Below are positions 1-11,735 of a DNA stretch of 64,000 nt, piece by piece. The stretch comes from Myoxocephalus aenaeus (taxonomy: Eukaryota > Chordata > Actinopteri > Perciformes > Cottidae). Position numbers and translations under genes: made by a program. The stretch lies in NCBI GenBank assembly GCA_038501785.1, contig JBAMJR010000188.1:798501-862500 (forward strand). Reading direction: 5' to 3'. Every line of letters starts with the position of its first letter. The stretch's first letter is position 1. Below the pieces are notes generated by a model. The model was not told the origin of the DNA. It searched no databases and was given only the letters and a program-made list of their open reading frames with translations.

Positions 1-874
1 TCTGCAACCGACTCATTTCAGCCTGATTCCTTCTTTTCCTTTTGTCGTTTCGAGAGGATTTCGTTAAAAAAAAAAAAAGATTTCTCTCACAAACGAGCAA
101 AATTGAGGAACATTTTATACTTATATGAGCGATAAACATTTTTTAAAACATATTGCTGAAGGTAAACATTTATATAAACACATATCTGCGATGACAGGAG
201 CAGGAAACATTTCTAATTTGAACAAAGAGTCGGATAATTTCTCTAATTGAGGGCGTCTCACGGTGGATCACTGGAATGCGTGACCGAAACGCAGCTTCGT
301 ATCAATACATACGTGTTGTTTCATTTTTATTATTCAACAGAGGAAAAATAATTGCATTTTAATTGAACATGTAACTGCAAGCAGAAAGAAAACACACGGG
401 CTGCCATGATGAGTAACGTGGTCATAATCCTGCTCGGCCTCCCCATTCGTTTAATTCAAAGAGCAGTGGCGATAAATGAAGATGCTGCGCTCTTCCTTTG
501 ATTAATCCTCAGGAAGTAAAAGAGGAAAAACTCAGCATCTCCTCACAGAAAGTGTGCTTTCAGCTTCTTAAAATTTGATTTGCATTAATATGAATTTATC
601 TGCTGGACGTCTTCGCTAACATGGAGGATAAGTATTTCCAGCTCTCGTTGTTTAGCATGGTGTCTGTCTGCTAATATTGAGCTTTTATTGAAATAAACAT
701 ACAACTTTAATTCAGTTTCATCACTTTTAAATAAGTAATTTAAAGGCACCTTAAACATACCCAACCAGAGGATGAGATAGCAGCTAATGAGAGCTGCTCA
801 GCTAGCTAGCTTTAGCACATGTTAGCAGTTGTTTCTTCATGAATGGATTTAGCTACTGCCAATTTGAGTAAAGA

Positions 875-1690
875 AAAAAAAATAAAGAAAAAATGTTGAG
901 ATAACATCGGAAAAGAGAACGGCTAAATGTAGCGTGCAGCTAGCTTTCATTTGATACAACTCTCTGTGTTTAGCACTTGTTCAGCATTCAGAGCAAATTC
1001 AAAGACGTCATTTTCTCAAAGACGACACATGTCGTGATGAAACAAGTCTCACAGGCAGATCCAGGACTCAAACTGGATCCAACACGTAAGCCAGTTGGGC
1101 CGCTGGGTTTCTGGCTCTGTGAGGCCATGCGGATATTAAACGTTCTTAACCACGTTCATCCCGTTCCAATGAATGTTCTGCTTGCGCTGGGCGTGAGGGA
1201 TGAGCCGTCCGTTTGGTTTGAAATGCCGCCGCCAGCCGTGGAGACCATCGTTTTTTTAGTTTTTAGCTGTTTTTCAGGATCCGGAAAAGTGGGATTGACT
1301 AAAGGTATCAGAGTCTTTAGAGGGTCAAGAGTGCGACTGATTGCAATTTAAGGATCTGGCTAGTCGAAGGAACGCAGACACATCTTTGTTGGCTTGGGAA
1401 TGTGGGTGCTTTTCTTTTTTTAGATGTCTGGGACATGGCTGAGACATGTTATTGTCAAGGTGAAAACTTGTTATAATTAAGTGTGTTCCAAAAGGTGCTT
1501 CTCACAGTTGTCTTACTAATTACCGCCAGCCTCGACCCTGCTTTTAATTTCCTGGCGACGCCTAACTGAAGTGGCAACACCAAAGGTGTTAGTAAGGCCA
1601 GGTAATGCCAGGTAATTTACCATTGCTGCCATGCAAGATGCTCTCACGAAACTGTTGTTGAGATTTGAAAACAAGTTGGGTGTAGTCTGA
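875..1690. repeat. 0.8-kb direct repeat, copy 1
   Basis: This segment is nearly identical to 5274-6067. Both copies start in an A-rich run followed by aaatgttgagataaca and end near ctgttgttgagatt, then aaacaagt. Differences are a few substitutions and a one-base length change in a T run near 1250, which gives a 124-codon reading frame in copy 1 and a 93-codon one in copy 2. No protein family was recognised. Sequence beyond the shared right edge differs. It may be a transposable-element copy or a local segmental duplication. Confidence 0.75.
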
Positions 1691-2345
1691 GCAAGGGTGC
1701 AGGAAGGGGTCACGGGAAGAACGATGGGCTTTTGAAGCAAATTGGACATCGGGGCCCAACAGGGAAATAGCATATTTCTAAGACCTTCATGTGACGTTCA
1801 CGGGGTTTTCCCCCCTTGACTTACATTGGCCCGTGTGCGTCATGTGATCGGGCAGCTTGTTCTGGGGACTTGGAAAGCCGCGCGGGACGTTTGAGACGGT
1901 TTATAGTCGTGACTTTACTTTGAGTTTTTGGCAGGCTCGTGCCTCTCCTCTGGTGGTGACGCAGTAAATAGACGGAGACACAGAACAGTCAGTCCGCCGC
2001 GTGCATTTTCATACACGCATAGAAATGGAAACACACACACACTTGCAGATAGCGATCGTGCGCCACATCTCGCTCCGGCCTCGCTGCCATTAGGCCGGCA
2101 GCCAACCGCCGAGCGCTTTCCATGGAGCTCTCACTCAGTGCTCCCAGACGCTGCTGAGGAACGGCACGTAGCGCGGTTCTGACATTTTTCCTTAAAACGC
2201 TCTCTATCTCTATCCATCTCTCACACACACACACACACACACAGTGCCCTTACAGCTTAAACCGCCCGCCAAATGGACGCCTTCTATTTCTAAAAATCTC
2301 AGCAACCGTTTTTCTTCTTTTTTCGTCCAGTATTACAAGAATAAG

Positions 2346-2376
<31 letters not shown>

Positions 2377-2592
2377 GGCGGCACCTGGCCACCCTCCTCC
2401 GCTCATGCCGGCGTTGAGGGCCACAGCGTCGGCCCGTCAGCTCCGAGCTGCTGCTGGAATATGAAACCCATAATTAGGGCAGAAATGCTGTCACTGAGGC
2501 TGCATTAGCACTAACGTGCTGTTGATTGACTCGTGGGCTCGGCGCTGCTCACTTAAGGGTTTGACTTAAGGGTTTCACGAGGGCTCCGAACC

Positions 2593-2661
2593 AAACCAAA
2601 CTAGCGAGCAACAATCTACGTCGTCGGCGGTGCCGTAGATTGTTGCTCGCTAGTTTGGTTT
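2593..2661. repeat. Perfect 28-bp inverted repeat with 13-nt loop
   Basis: The arms 2593-2620 and 2634-2661 are exact reverse complements, separated by 13 nt. The outer end of the right arm (tagtttggttt) is the start of the first unit of the adjacent minisatellite. Confidence 0.9.
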
Positions 2662-3130
2662 CAAGCTAGTTTGGTTTCAGGCTAGTTTGGTTTCAAGCTA
2701 ATTTGGTTTCAAGCTAGTTTGGTTTCAAGCTAGTTTGGTTTCAAGCTAATTTGGTTTCAAGCTAATTTGGTTTCAAGCTAGTTTGGTTTCAAGCTAATTT
2801 GGTTTCAGGCTAGTTTGGTTTCAAGCTAATTTGGTTTCAGGCTAGTTTGGTTTCAAGCTAATTTGGTTTCAAGCTCATTTGGTTTCAAGCTCATTTGGTT
2901 TCAAGCTAGTTTGGTTTCAAGCTAGTTTGGTTTCAAGCTAGTTTGGTTTCAAGCTAGTTTGGTTTCAGGCTAGTTTGGTTTCAAGCTAATTTGGTTTCAA
3001 GCTAGTTTGGTTTCAAGCTAGTTTGGTTTCAAGCTAGTTTGGTTTCAAGCTAGTTTGGTTTCAAGCTAGTTTGGTTTCAAGCTAGTTTGGTTTCAAGCTA
3101 GTTTGGTTTCAAGCTAGTTTGGTTTCAAGC
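2651..3130. repeat. 16-bp minisatellite, 30 units
   Basis: The repeat unit is TAGTTTGGTTTCAAGC. The array is 480 bp, which is 30 units without length drift. Variation is nearly confined to two sites: tag/taa/tca at the unit start and caagc/caggc near its end. After the array the sequence tgcggccgtagaacgacgag weakly resembles the hairpin before it. Confidence 0.93.
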
Positions 3131-5273
3131 TGCGGCCGTAGAACGACGAGCGAGTTCTCTTTCTGGGTTTACTAAATATAGAAAGTGGAGAAAGGGTTTG
3201 AAGCATTATGTGGTGTGGTTACAACGGCATCGCTGCTTTATGGAGCGGTGCTTAAGTTTGATGCATTTGACGCCATCCACACTCCAGTGTAATTGTTGTG
3301 AGAACAATAGAGGTCAAATTAAACGTCAAGTTTAGGGGCTCATTCTTTCCACGTAGTTAGAGTCTATTAGAGCGGTCTGAAATTAGATTTATATTTTAAT
3401 AGAATGATATATCTTCCATGGACCACCGTCTTCATAAATATCTATAAAAAAATCACAGGGTAATAACTCAGAGGACTGTCAGCTGGCGGAGAAAACAGTT
3501 TTGGCGCCAAGTTTTTTCTTCTTCTTCTTCTCCCCTTTCTTTTTGTTCTTGTTCGTGTTCTCCTCTTACTTGTTCTCCTTCTTTTTCTTCTTCTTCTTCT
3601 CCTTTTTGTTCTTTGTGTTCTCCTTTTTGTTCTTCTTCTCCTTCTCCTTGTTCTTGTTCTCCTTCGTCTCCTTCACCTTGTTCTTCTTCTCCTCCTTCTT
3701 TCGCTCTCCTCTTTTTGCCGGTCCTTTTGGCCGTTCGCTTTCTTTTAATTTCTTTTTCTAGTAGAAAGTAGAAAACCAGTTTGACACAAAGGTATCGTTT
3801 GTAGCGTGTAATTATTTATGATTCATTTGTCCCGACTAAACTGACAGGTTTGGCCCGAGAGGCGTTTTTGTGTAATTTAATGCTCAATTTGCAAGCATGC
3901 AAGAAACTTCACAAGGTGCCAATTATGTCAACTGAACCGTCTGCAGTGATGAGCGGCGCCGTATTCTGGATCGTTCTGATCGGGTCGCGTTCGTCTCGTC
4001 GACACACAAACACACACTATTCTCATGATGATAAAGGAATGAAACTCTACATTTTCACGTGGTTTTAAAGATGCACCTCACACAGGCCATGAGCCGGCAT
4101 CAATCCTCTCATGCATACGCTGGTATTCTGAGCTCCTGTCCCAGACTCTGGTTCATAACACCCCCACAGAGGCGGATCTGTGTTAGTCAGGTACTGTGAC
4201 ATTATTGTAGGCGAGCCCACTCGTGGTATTTTCTATCTGTTGTATATTACTACTTGTCAAGCCATCAACTTTAACAAGTATGGGTTCATTTGTACCGCTC
4301 ATTAAAGCCTAATTGTAGGTTCAATGGCTGCATTGTCATCTGCAGCAGGTGTGTCTGTGGTTGCTGTGGTGAAGTATAGTCAGTGTGTAACCACCACTTA
4401 TTGTATTGGTTGTCTTCTGTCCTTTGAATATTTATAATATTCACTCAGCTGGTTGCCTCTAATTATTTCGTTCCAACTGCTGCTTTCACAAGCTTTTAAA
4501 AAAAAAAAAATAATCACCTATGTACCGCCGGATTGACATACCTGTTCACTTCCTGCTGCGCGATAATCAAACTGTTATTACAGAACTGTAAAAAAAAAAA
4601 AAAACATTGTTGCACCATTTCTGCATTAAATGCACAGAAACGTGGAAGAACTCAAACTATAATCGTCTATTTATTTTTTACATAAAGTGATGTCATCCCA
4701 ACTCTTTTTGGATTTGTGCCATTTTCTTTTTTAAGTTAAATTCAAATAAATAAATACAATTGTACGGTCAACAGACATAAATGAAATGAATAGTGAGTGA
4801 AAAAAGCCACGCCTCAGCACTTTGACTGCTCTCATCCGCTCATCTCCACAAATAAAGAGCCGTTACTAGAAATAAAATAAAATACAAGAAACACACTTGA
4901 TATTGACTTTATCACCATTATACTTTAATTTCCTAATATTGCAGCAACAACAACACCGGCTTCATTTTGAACGGATGACATATTTCGGCACGTCTGCATT
5001 ACGTCATATTTATCATATCATATTATTTTTGATTGCTGTTGACAGCGCAGCACTTTATTACGGAGCACTGGTCCCAGTTCACAAATAAGACCAATTAAAT
5101 GTATCTTATTGGAGTTTTACAACCGCGATGAGGTCAAACAAGTGACCCGGAACACGTCGCGTACCGGGCATCCGTGTGTCTGAGAGGCGGCACATATTAA
5201 AGACCTTTCTACATGTTAGGTCTTAATGAGGGTGAGAACAATTGAACAATTATAATTGAAAGTGGGTGAAAGA

Positions 5274-6067
5274 ACAAAAAAATAAAGAAAAAATGTTGAG
5301 ATAACAACGGAAAAGAGAACGGCTAAATGTAGCGTGCAGCTAGCTTTCATTTGATACAACTCTCTGTGTTTAGCACTTGTTCAGCATTCAGAGCAAATTC
5401 AAAGACGTCATTTTCTCAAAGACGACACATGTCGTGATGAAACAAGTCTCACAGGCAGATCCAGGACTCAAACTGGATCCAACACGTAAGCCAGTTGGGC
5501 CGCTGGGCTTCTGGCTCTGTGAGGCCATGCGGATATTAAACGTTCTTAACCACGTTCATCCCGTTCCAATGAATGTTCTGCTTGCGCTGGGCGTGAGGGA
5601 TGAGCCGTCCGTTTGGTTTGAAATGCCGCCGCCAGCCGTGGAGACCATCGTTTTTTAGTTTTTAGCTGTTTTTCAGGATCCGGAAAAGTGGGATTGACTA
5701 AAGGTATCAGAGTCTTTAGAGGGTCAAGAGTGCGACTGATTGCAATTTAAGGATCTGGCTAGTCGGAGGAACGCAGACACATCTTTGTTGGCTTGGGAAT
5801 GTGGGTGCTTTTCTTTTTTTAGATGTCTGGGACATGGCTGAGACATGTTATTGTCAAGGTGATAACTTGTTCTAATTAAGTGTGTTCCAAAAGGTGTTTC
5901 TCACAGTTGTCTTGCTAAATACCACCAGCCTCGACCCTGCTTTTAATTTCCTGGCGACGCCTAACTGAACGGCAACACCAAAGGTGTTAGTAAGGCCGCC
6001 TGCATGCCAGGTAATTTACCATTGCTGCCATGCAAGATGCTCTCACGAAACTGTTGTTGAGATTGGA
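5274..6067. repeat. 0.8-kb direct repeat, copy 2
   Basis: Second copy of the segment at 875-1690, in the same orientation about 4.4 kb downstream. At its right edge it joins directly to a block (6068-6121) that resembles 4515-4559; the shared core is gccggattgacatacctgtt. That block is absent after copy 1. The arrangement suggests rearrangement or nested insertion in the dlx4 intron. Confidence 0.75.
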
Positions 6068-6639
6068 AAACAAGTCACCTATTACGCCGGATTGACATAC
6101 CTGTTCACTTCCTGCTGCGCCGGGCGGCAAGAACAGGGCGATGCGCGTCAGGCGGCTATTTTGTAGAGAATAACCTGGAGACGGTGCCAAGACTCTTAGC
6201 GGTAGAATTAGCGCTTGAGCGAAATGGCCCAAATCAACTGATCCGACTGCAGGGGCCAAGTTACCGGGGGCCCAATTAAAATAACGTGTACCTGTTTCTT
6301 AACTTGCACACCGTCATATGATTTGATTTGTATATCTCATAGCGCTGTGACGTCGGATGTTACGGGACCTGATTGTGAGGGGGTGTTAAAACAAAGTTTT
6401 TTTTTATCCCAATATATGGCCTTGCTACGAGTCAATACCCCGCTATATGCTGCATAATGCGATAGCTACAAAATAATGCATAATGCGATAGCTACAGAGT
6501 CAATACAATATTTAACTTCTTTTCGTGATGGTTTCCTTGGACAAACACATCAGCAGTAGAATATAAGATGGACACAATAATTACTTATACAATACATTCC
6601 CCAATTTGTGTTGACTCTTTCCCTTTCCTCGTCCTTCAG

Positions 6640-6882
6640 GTGAAAATATGGTTCCAGAACAAGCGGTCCAAATACAAGAAGATCATGAAGAACGGGCCCT
6701 GTGGACCTGAGGGGGACCACCTGGCCCCCCAGCCCGCCTCCTCCTCCTCCCCCTGCTCCCTGTGGGACATCAGCATGGCCGCCAAAGGCGCGCCAGTGCA
6801 CTCTGGAGGATACATGAACAATTTTGCTCACTGGTACCCGGGACACCAGCAGGACTCCATGCCGAGGACTCAGATGATGTGA
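6640..6882 (+). CDS. dlx4: dlx4 homeobox gene, last coding exon (partial gene)
   Basis: This exon encodes the C-terminal 80 residues of a Dlx4 homeodomain transcription factor, a nuclear DNA-binding protein of the distal-less family. The intron acceptor (cttcag) ends at 6639. The exon opens with helix 3 of the homeodomain, VKIWFQNKRSKYKK, which carries the invariant W, F, Q and N. The TGA stop is at 6880-6882, after the Dlx4-type tail MPRTQMM. As known for Dlx genes, the last intron splits the homeodomain just before this helix. No exon for helices 1-2 or for the N-terminus was found in 1-6639, so the gene starts outside the window and its last intron exceeds 6.6 kb. It faces dlx3 tail to tail, the normal Dlx bigene order. 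I cannot say whether it is the a or b teleost paralogue. Confidence 0.93.
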   Translation: MKIWFQNKRSKYKKIMKNGPCGPEGDHLAPQPASSSSPCSLWDISMAAKGAPVHSGGYMNNFAHWYPGHQQDSMPRTQMM

Positions 6883-7044
6883 CGGTGCGGAGGACGCGGC
6901 GCTTCAGGACACATTTATGGATTTTATGCCAGCAAGCTGACTGGAGCTGTTGGGGACACAGACATTGTCGTGGATCTGAGCCACACTGGAGGCAGAAATA
7001 ACATAACGGGCAGAGATCGACTGCAGTAAACAGATACTGGGGTG

Positions 7045-7212
7045 TACTGTAGCTCTAGCTGTAGCTGTAGCTCTAGCTGTAGCTGTAGCTGTAGCTGTAG
7101 CTCTAGCTGTAGCAAGGGGGTTCACACTCCCAACTACCAATTTAGTACGTAACGTACATAACTTACGTAGCGTACATAACTTACGTAGCGTACATAACTT
7201 ACGTAGCGTAGC
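7045..7212. repeat. Short tandem repeats just 3' of dlx4
   Basis: A 6-bp repeat agctgt/agctct runs from about 7050 to 7112. It is followed by three copies of an 18-bp unit (acttacgtagcgtacata) from about 7150 to 7206. Both lie within 350 bp of the dlx4 stop codon and probably in its 3' untranslated region. Confidence 0.8.
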
Positions 7213-8746
7213 ATTCCTAAAAGGTATGTAAATGTAATTGCGTAACAAACCCACCCCCAAAAAACACACACAAACACAGGACTTTCACCCAGGAGACCAC
7301 TCTTCATGTCCTGTGTGAAAACAACTTATTATGTGTGAAACTGACTCGTTTTAATGAACACAATGTACTTATGTACGAGACGTACTTAACGTGCATACAG
7401 AACTTAAGTCACGTAACAAACACACTTATTTGAACCCAAACCATGATCTTTTCTCCAAGAAGTGTTGTTTCATGAACTTAACATGAGCTTAACTTCTGTC
7501 ATGAACGTTAGCCCCGTGTTGAGGTCTAACAGACTTTATATTAAAGGGTTACCCAGTGTGTTTTAAAAAGTGACATCAAGGGAAAAAGACCAGGCATCCG
7601 TATGGGACAAGTTGGGAGTTCCGGTAGCAGCAACCCTCTGGGTGCACTGGATAAATAATAATAAACGTATTAATAATAATTTGTAAAAGGGTGAGTGTGT
7701 TATTGCTTCTTTTACAAAGTGAACGTCGTCTCACTTTCTGACAGCCAGTCTGCGTTATTTCTGCCTCCAGAGGAACTCGGCCTGCCAAGACATTAGCGAT
7801 TAAGCTAACACTCAAAGCTAACGCCAGCCCTGCATCTCTGATTCTGGACATTTCAGGGTTTTTTTCTGTCTATTCAGTGGCTTACGGTGGGGCGGGTATG
7901 CGTGTGAAACGAAGGGTTCTTCAGGGCTTCTTTATGGAATCGGATTCAAAAGGACCTTCTGGTTTGCTAACGGTTTAAAAAATAAAAATGAAAAAGATCA
8001 GATTAAAGAACTAAAGAAGAGAAAAGTTCTTTTGACGGTTGTGTGTATTTTTGTAATTCTGACAGGGTGTAACACTATTGAGGGTCTGTGGAGCATATAG
8101 ACCCTGAAGAGACATTATGGGATGTTGATTACAGCAACGCTCTGATGGGGTTCATGAACAAGCAGACATTTATTTTATGGTACTTATAATCCCCTTTTTT
8201 AGGACTATATGGGAAATAGGCACTGAATCCACATGGTTACTTCATTGTATGAGTCAAATGTGTATATATATATATCTATATCTATTTATAGATATATATA
8301 TGTGTGTGTGTGTATATATATATATGTATGTATATATATTATTTTTTATTTTATTTTTTTATTATTATTATTATTATTATAATAAAAGATCTAAAATAGT
8401 TAAATGATAAAGCCTAAAAAAAAGATTCCAGAAATGTATTTGAAAGCTGTTGTGGGAAAGAAATGATGTGATGTTTGCCTTTCACTCCAGCTCCTCAATG
8501 TTCAGTCGGTGCCCAGAAAGTGAATTTTTGGACATAATAATCATAACCGGGATTAATCAATCACACTCCGCACTTCTGATTGTGAACATTTCATCTTCTT
8601 CTTTTTTCTTCTTTTTCTTCTCTGATGGATTTTAGTTTTGGTTGCAGTCAGTTTAAATGTTTCATCACAACACTTTATTTTTCTGCTCACCTCCTGAAGT
8701 TAAAATATATATATATATTTAATATATATATATATATATATTCTCC

Positions 8747-8766
8747 TGGGTGAAAAGTCCTGTGTT

Positions 8767-8828
<62 letters not shown>

Positions 8829-8847
8829 AACACAGGACTTTTCACCC

Positions 8848-8848
<1 letters not shown>
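8747..8848. repeat. 102-bp palindrome around an AT run
   Basis: The 24-bp arms 8747-8770 (tgggtgaaaagtcctgtgtt and on) and 8825-8848 are exact reverse complements, and the (TA)n core is itself self-complementary. A related single copy, cacaaacacaggactttcac, lies at about 7268. A further AT run follows to about 8912. Confidence 0.85.
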
Positions 8849-8917
<69 letters not shown>

Positions 8918-10726
8918 GCCATGATCTGTTGACCTGACCGATATTCAGCAACCTCATAGCCAATAATCTATTGGCTATGAGTCAGGACATGCTATGTTAT
9001 TTGAAATAAATCAAACCCAGTGATCATTGCCACCCTATCTTCATTTTGTTTATTTAACTTACATCCAACATTTGTTTTTGCACCTTCCACTGATAATACC
9101 GCGCGGAGCTGAAACAACAGGCTGCTCCCCGCTACGGGTTCCTGTGTGCCCCAGTGGCCTGGAGACACTTTTCTCTGAAGTCGTAAATCAGAAGAAGCGG
9201 GTCACGTCTGTTGCCCCGCGAACATCTGGAAAAGCAGAAAGAGTCGTCAAACACCGTCAATGATTTTATAAAATGACCACGCCAATTATAGGCAATTTAG
9301 GACACAGATTGTTAAATAAAGCTTTCACTCTGACGCTGTAATTATCTGTAATTGTCAGCCGAGGGAATATCCTCCGGCCTCGGGCCTTGAAGGAAAGAGC
9401 TGGGAAGTAGTGGATTACATCCAACTGGATTACAGAGGGCTAATCCTTTCACAACAAAATGGATCTGTTGAATATTACAAAATAATGCATTCGTACATTA
9501 CTGCATTAGGGGATTTTTTTTCTTTCTCAAGAACAAAAAAGGAAAGTAGAATATATTCCATCAATGTTTTAGAGCAACCTCGTAGACAAAAGAAAACTTT
9601 TGTTGGATTGGAAGTGTGAAGTCACGCACAATTATCCCAGAGTGCTAATAGCGCAAAACGTTTGTTCAACACGCACTGGTGGAATCAGTGCAGTTGGCAT
9701 AAAAAACTATGCGTTAGTAAAAATACTGTAAAGGGTTACTAAAATAATAAACTGTATATATATTTAAGTCCTGGGTCTCACGCCATACTCCTCAGTCAAC
9801 AACGTACAAGCACACTGAGCTCTGGATGTGAGCTCAGCTAAGAAAATAAGGAAACACTTTCAATGTATTTTGATAGCTAGGGTTGGTCTAATAAATAAAT
9901 TCTCTTTTACATCCTGACAGCAATGACCATTCAAATGCTCTGACAAAAAACTAAAGCTGTTATCTGTGGCTGTAAACTGTAATAAACCCGTTAACCCCGC
10001 CTACCTGCTGCTAGCTGGACAGCTGTATTAACGCAAAAAACGTCCCGCCAACGCAGATCGAGTCGATTAATCCGACGCCCTCTAGTGTTCAAAGAAAGCT
10101 CATAACATAACATGTTTTCAGTAGCATGTAGAACATGGTAGTTCCATGAACATGAACAGAGACGCTCTCATCGACATCGGAGGAAGCGGTGGTCGGATGA
10201 CGTGCGGCCTCCTCGAGGCGGACTCTGGTGATTTCGCCATGTTTTGCTTTTGTAGAAAATGAGTTATAACTGATTGTCGTTATGCAACCCATGTTGCAAC
10301 GTTGTGGAGGGCCGGACTGAACTCAATACTGCTCAATAGTATTCCACCTCTTTATTAAAAGCAGTACAGTGTGTGGTTTTGATCATCTGAGTGAATGTCA
10401 TCATCAGTGGTGGAATGTAACTAACTATATTTGCTTCCACTGTACTTCAGGTACAAATTCAAGATACTTCTTGAATTTCTACTTCATTCAGTATTTCAAA
10501 CTTTGTACTTCCGCTCCACGACATCTCAGAGGGAAATACTCTTTAATATTTTTACTCCACTATATTTGTCTGGCAGCTGTAGTGACGAGTTACTTTGCAC
10601 ATTGCAATTTTTCAAACTCCTTCCTAACTTCCCAAACTGAACCACTGTGTATAAAGGAGTTAAAACGAGCTCCTCCTTAAACATCTGCAGCAGGAATAAT
10701 GATCTAAACAAATATACACATGTCCA

Positions 10727-11735
10727 TCCATCCATTATCAGCCGCTTATCCGGGGTCGGGTCGCGGTGGCAGCAGGTTCAGCAGGCCGACCCAGGCTTCC
10801 CTCTCACCCGCAACACTTTCCAGCTCATCCTGGGGGATCCCGAGGCGTTCCAAGGCCAGCCGGGAGATATAATCCCTCCAGCGTGTCCTCGTTCTTCCCC
10901 GGGGTCTCCTACCAGTTGGACGTGCCTGGAAAACCTCTAATGGGAGGCGTCCAGGAGGCATCCTGACTAGATGCCCGAACCACCTCAGCTGACTCCTTTC
11001 GACACGAAGGAGCAGCGACTCGACTCCAAGCTCCTCCTGATGTCCGAGCTCCTTACCCTATCTCTAAGGCTGAGCCCGGCCACCCTACGGAGGAAGCTCA
11101 TCTCCTTACCCTATCTCTAAGGTTGAGCCCGGCCACCCTACGGAGGAAACTCATTTCGGCCGCTTGTATCCAAGACCTCATTCTTTCGGTCACGACCCAG
11201 AGTTCGTGACCATAGGTGAGGGTTGGAACGTAGACCGACCAGTAAATGGAGAGTTTACCTTCCGGCTCAGCTCCTCTTCACCAAGACGGACCGGTACAGC
11301 GCCTGTTTTACTGCTGCAGCCGCACTCGTGAACAAGACCCCGAGATACTTGAACTCCTTCGCTTGGGGTAGGCAGTTTGTCCCCACCTGGAGGGAGCAAT
11401 CCACCGGTTTCCGGCAGAGCACCATGGCCTCAGATTTGGAGGTGCTAACTCTCATCGCTTCACACTCGGCTGCAAAACGGCCCAGTGAATGCTGGAGGTC
11501 ACGGTCCGAGGAGGCAAACAGGACCACACCATCCGCGAACTGCAGAGAGGCGATCCCGAGACTCCCGAACCGGATCTTCTCCGCCCCCTGGCTGCGCCTA
11601 GATATCCTGTCCGTGAAAGTCACGAACAGGACCGGTGATAAAGGGCAGCCCTGGCGGAGGCCAACACCCACCGGGAACGTGTCTGACTTACTACTGAGGA
11701 TACGAACACAGCTCCTACTGCAGTTCAATTACCTA
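10727..11735 (-). mobile_element. LINE-type retrotransposon fragment, 3' part, decayed
   Basis: Read on the - strand, the segment contains part of a non-LTR reverse transcriptase followed by its C-terminal region. Visible motifs are GLRQGCPLSP, then FADG where active enzymes have FADD, then KEFKYLGVLFTS, and finally RPRGRTRTRWRDYISRL. The + strand left edge begins with ccatccatccattatcagcc, the usual 3' end of this fish family. Frames are broken. A block of roughly 50 bp (ctccttaccctatctctaag and on) is duplicated in tandem near 11049-11155. The loss of the second catalytic aspartate and the frame breaks mean it is dead. The clade is not resolved. Confidence 0.85.

Larger units (their letters stand above)
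1..6639 (+). other. dlx4 last intron (5' part outside window), repeat-rich
   Basis: No coding exon was recognised on either strand here. The stretch holds a duplicated 0.8-kb segment (about 875-1690 and 5274-6067), a hairpin followed by a 16-bp minisatellite (2593-3130), short CA runs (2222-2243, 2347-2377) and a TTC/TCC-rich tract (about 3516-3690). That it is intronic follows from the acceptor at 6639 and the missing upstream dlx4 exons. Confidence 0.7.

Noticed and set aside
977..1351. 124-codon open frame, partly repeated at 5377-5658 (93 codons)
   Set aside because: It lies in a duplicated non-coding segment, one T of difference breaks the frame in copy 2, and no protein motif is recognisable.
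2651..3130. Regular array that could suggest a CRISPR
   Set aside because: Units of 16 bp are contiguous with no unique spacers, and the context is eukaryotic.
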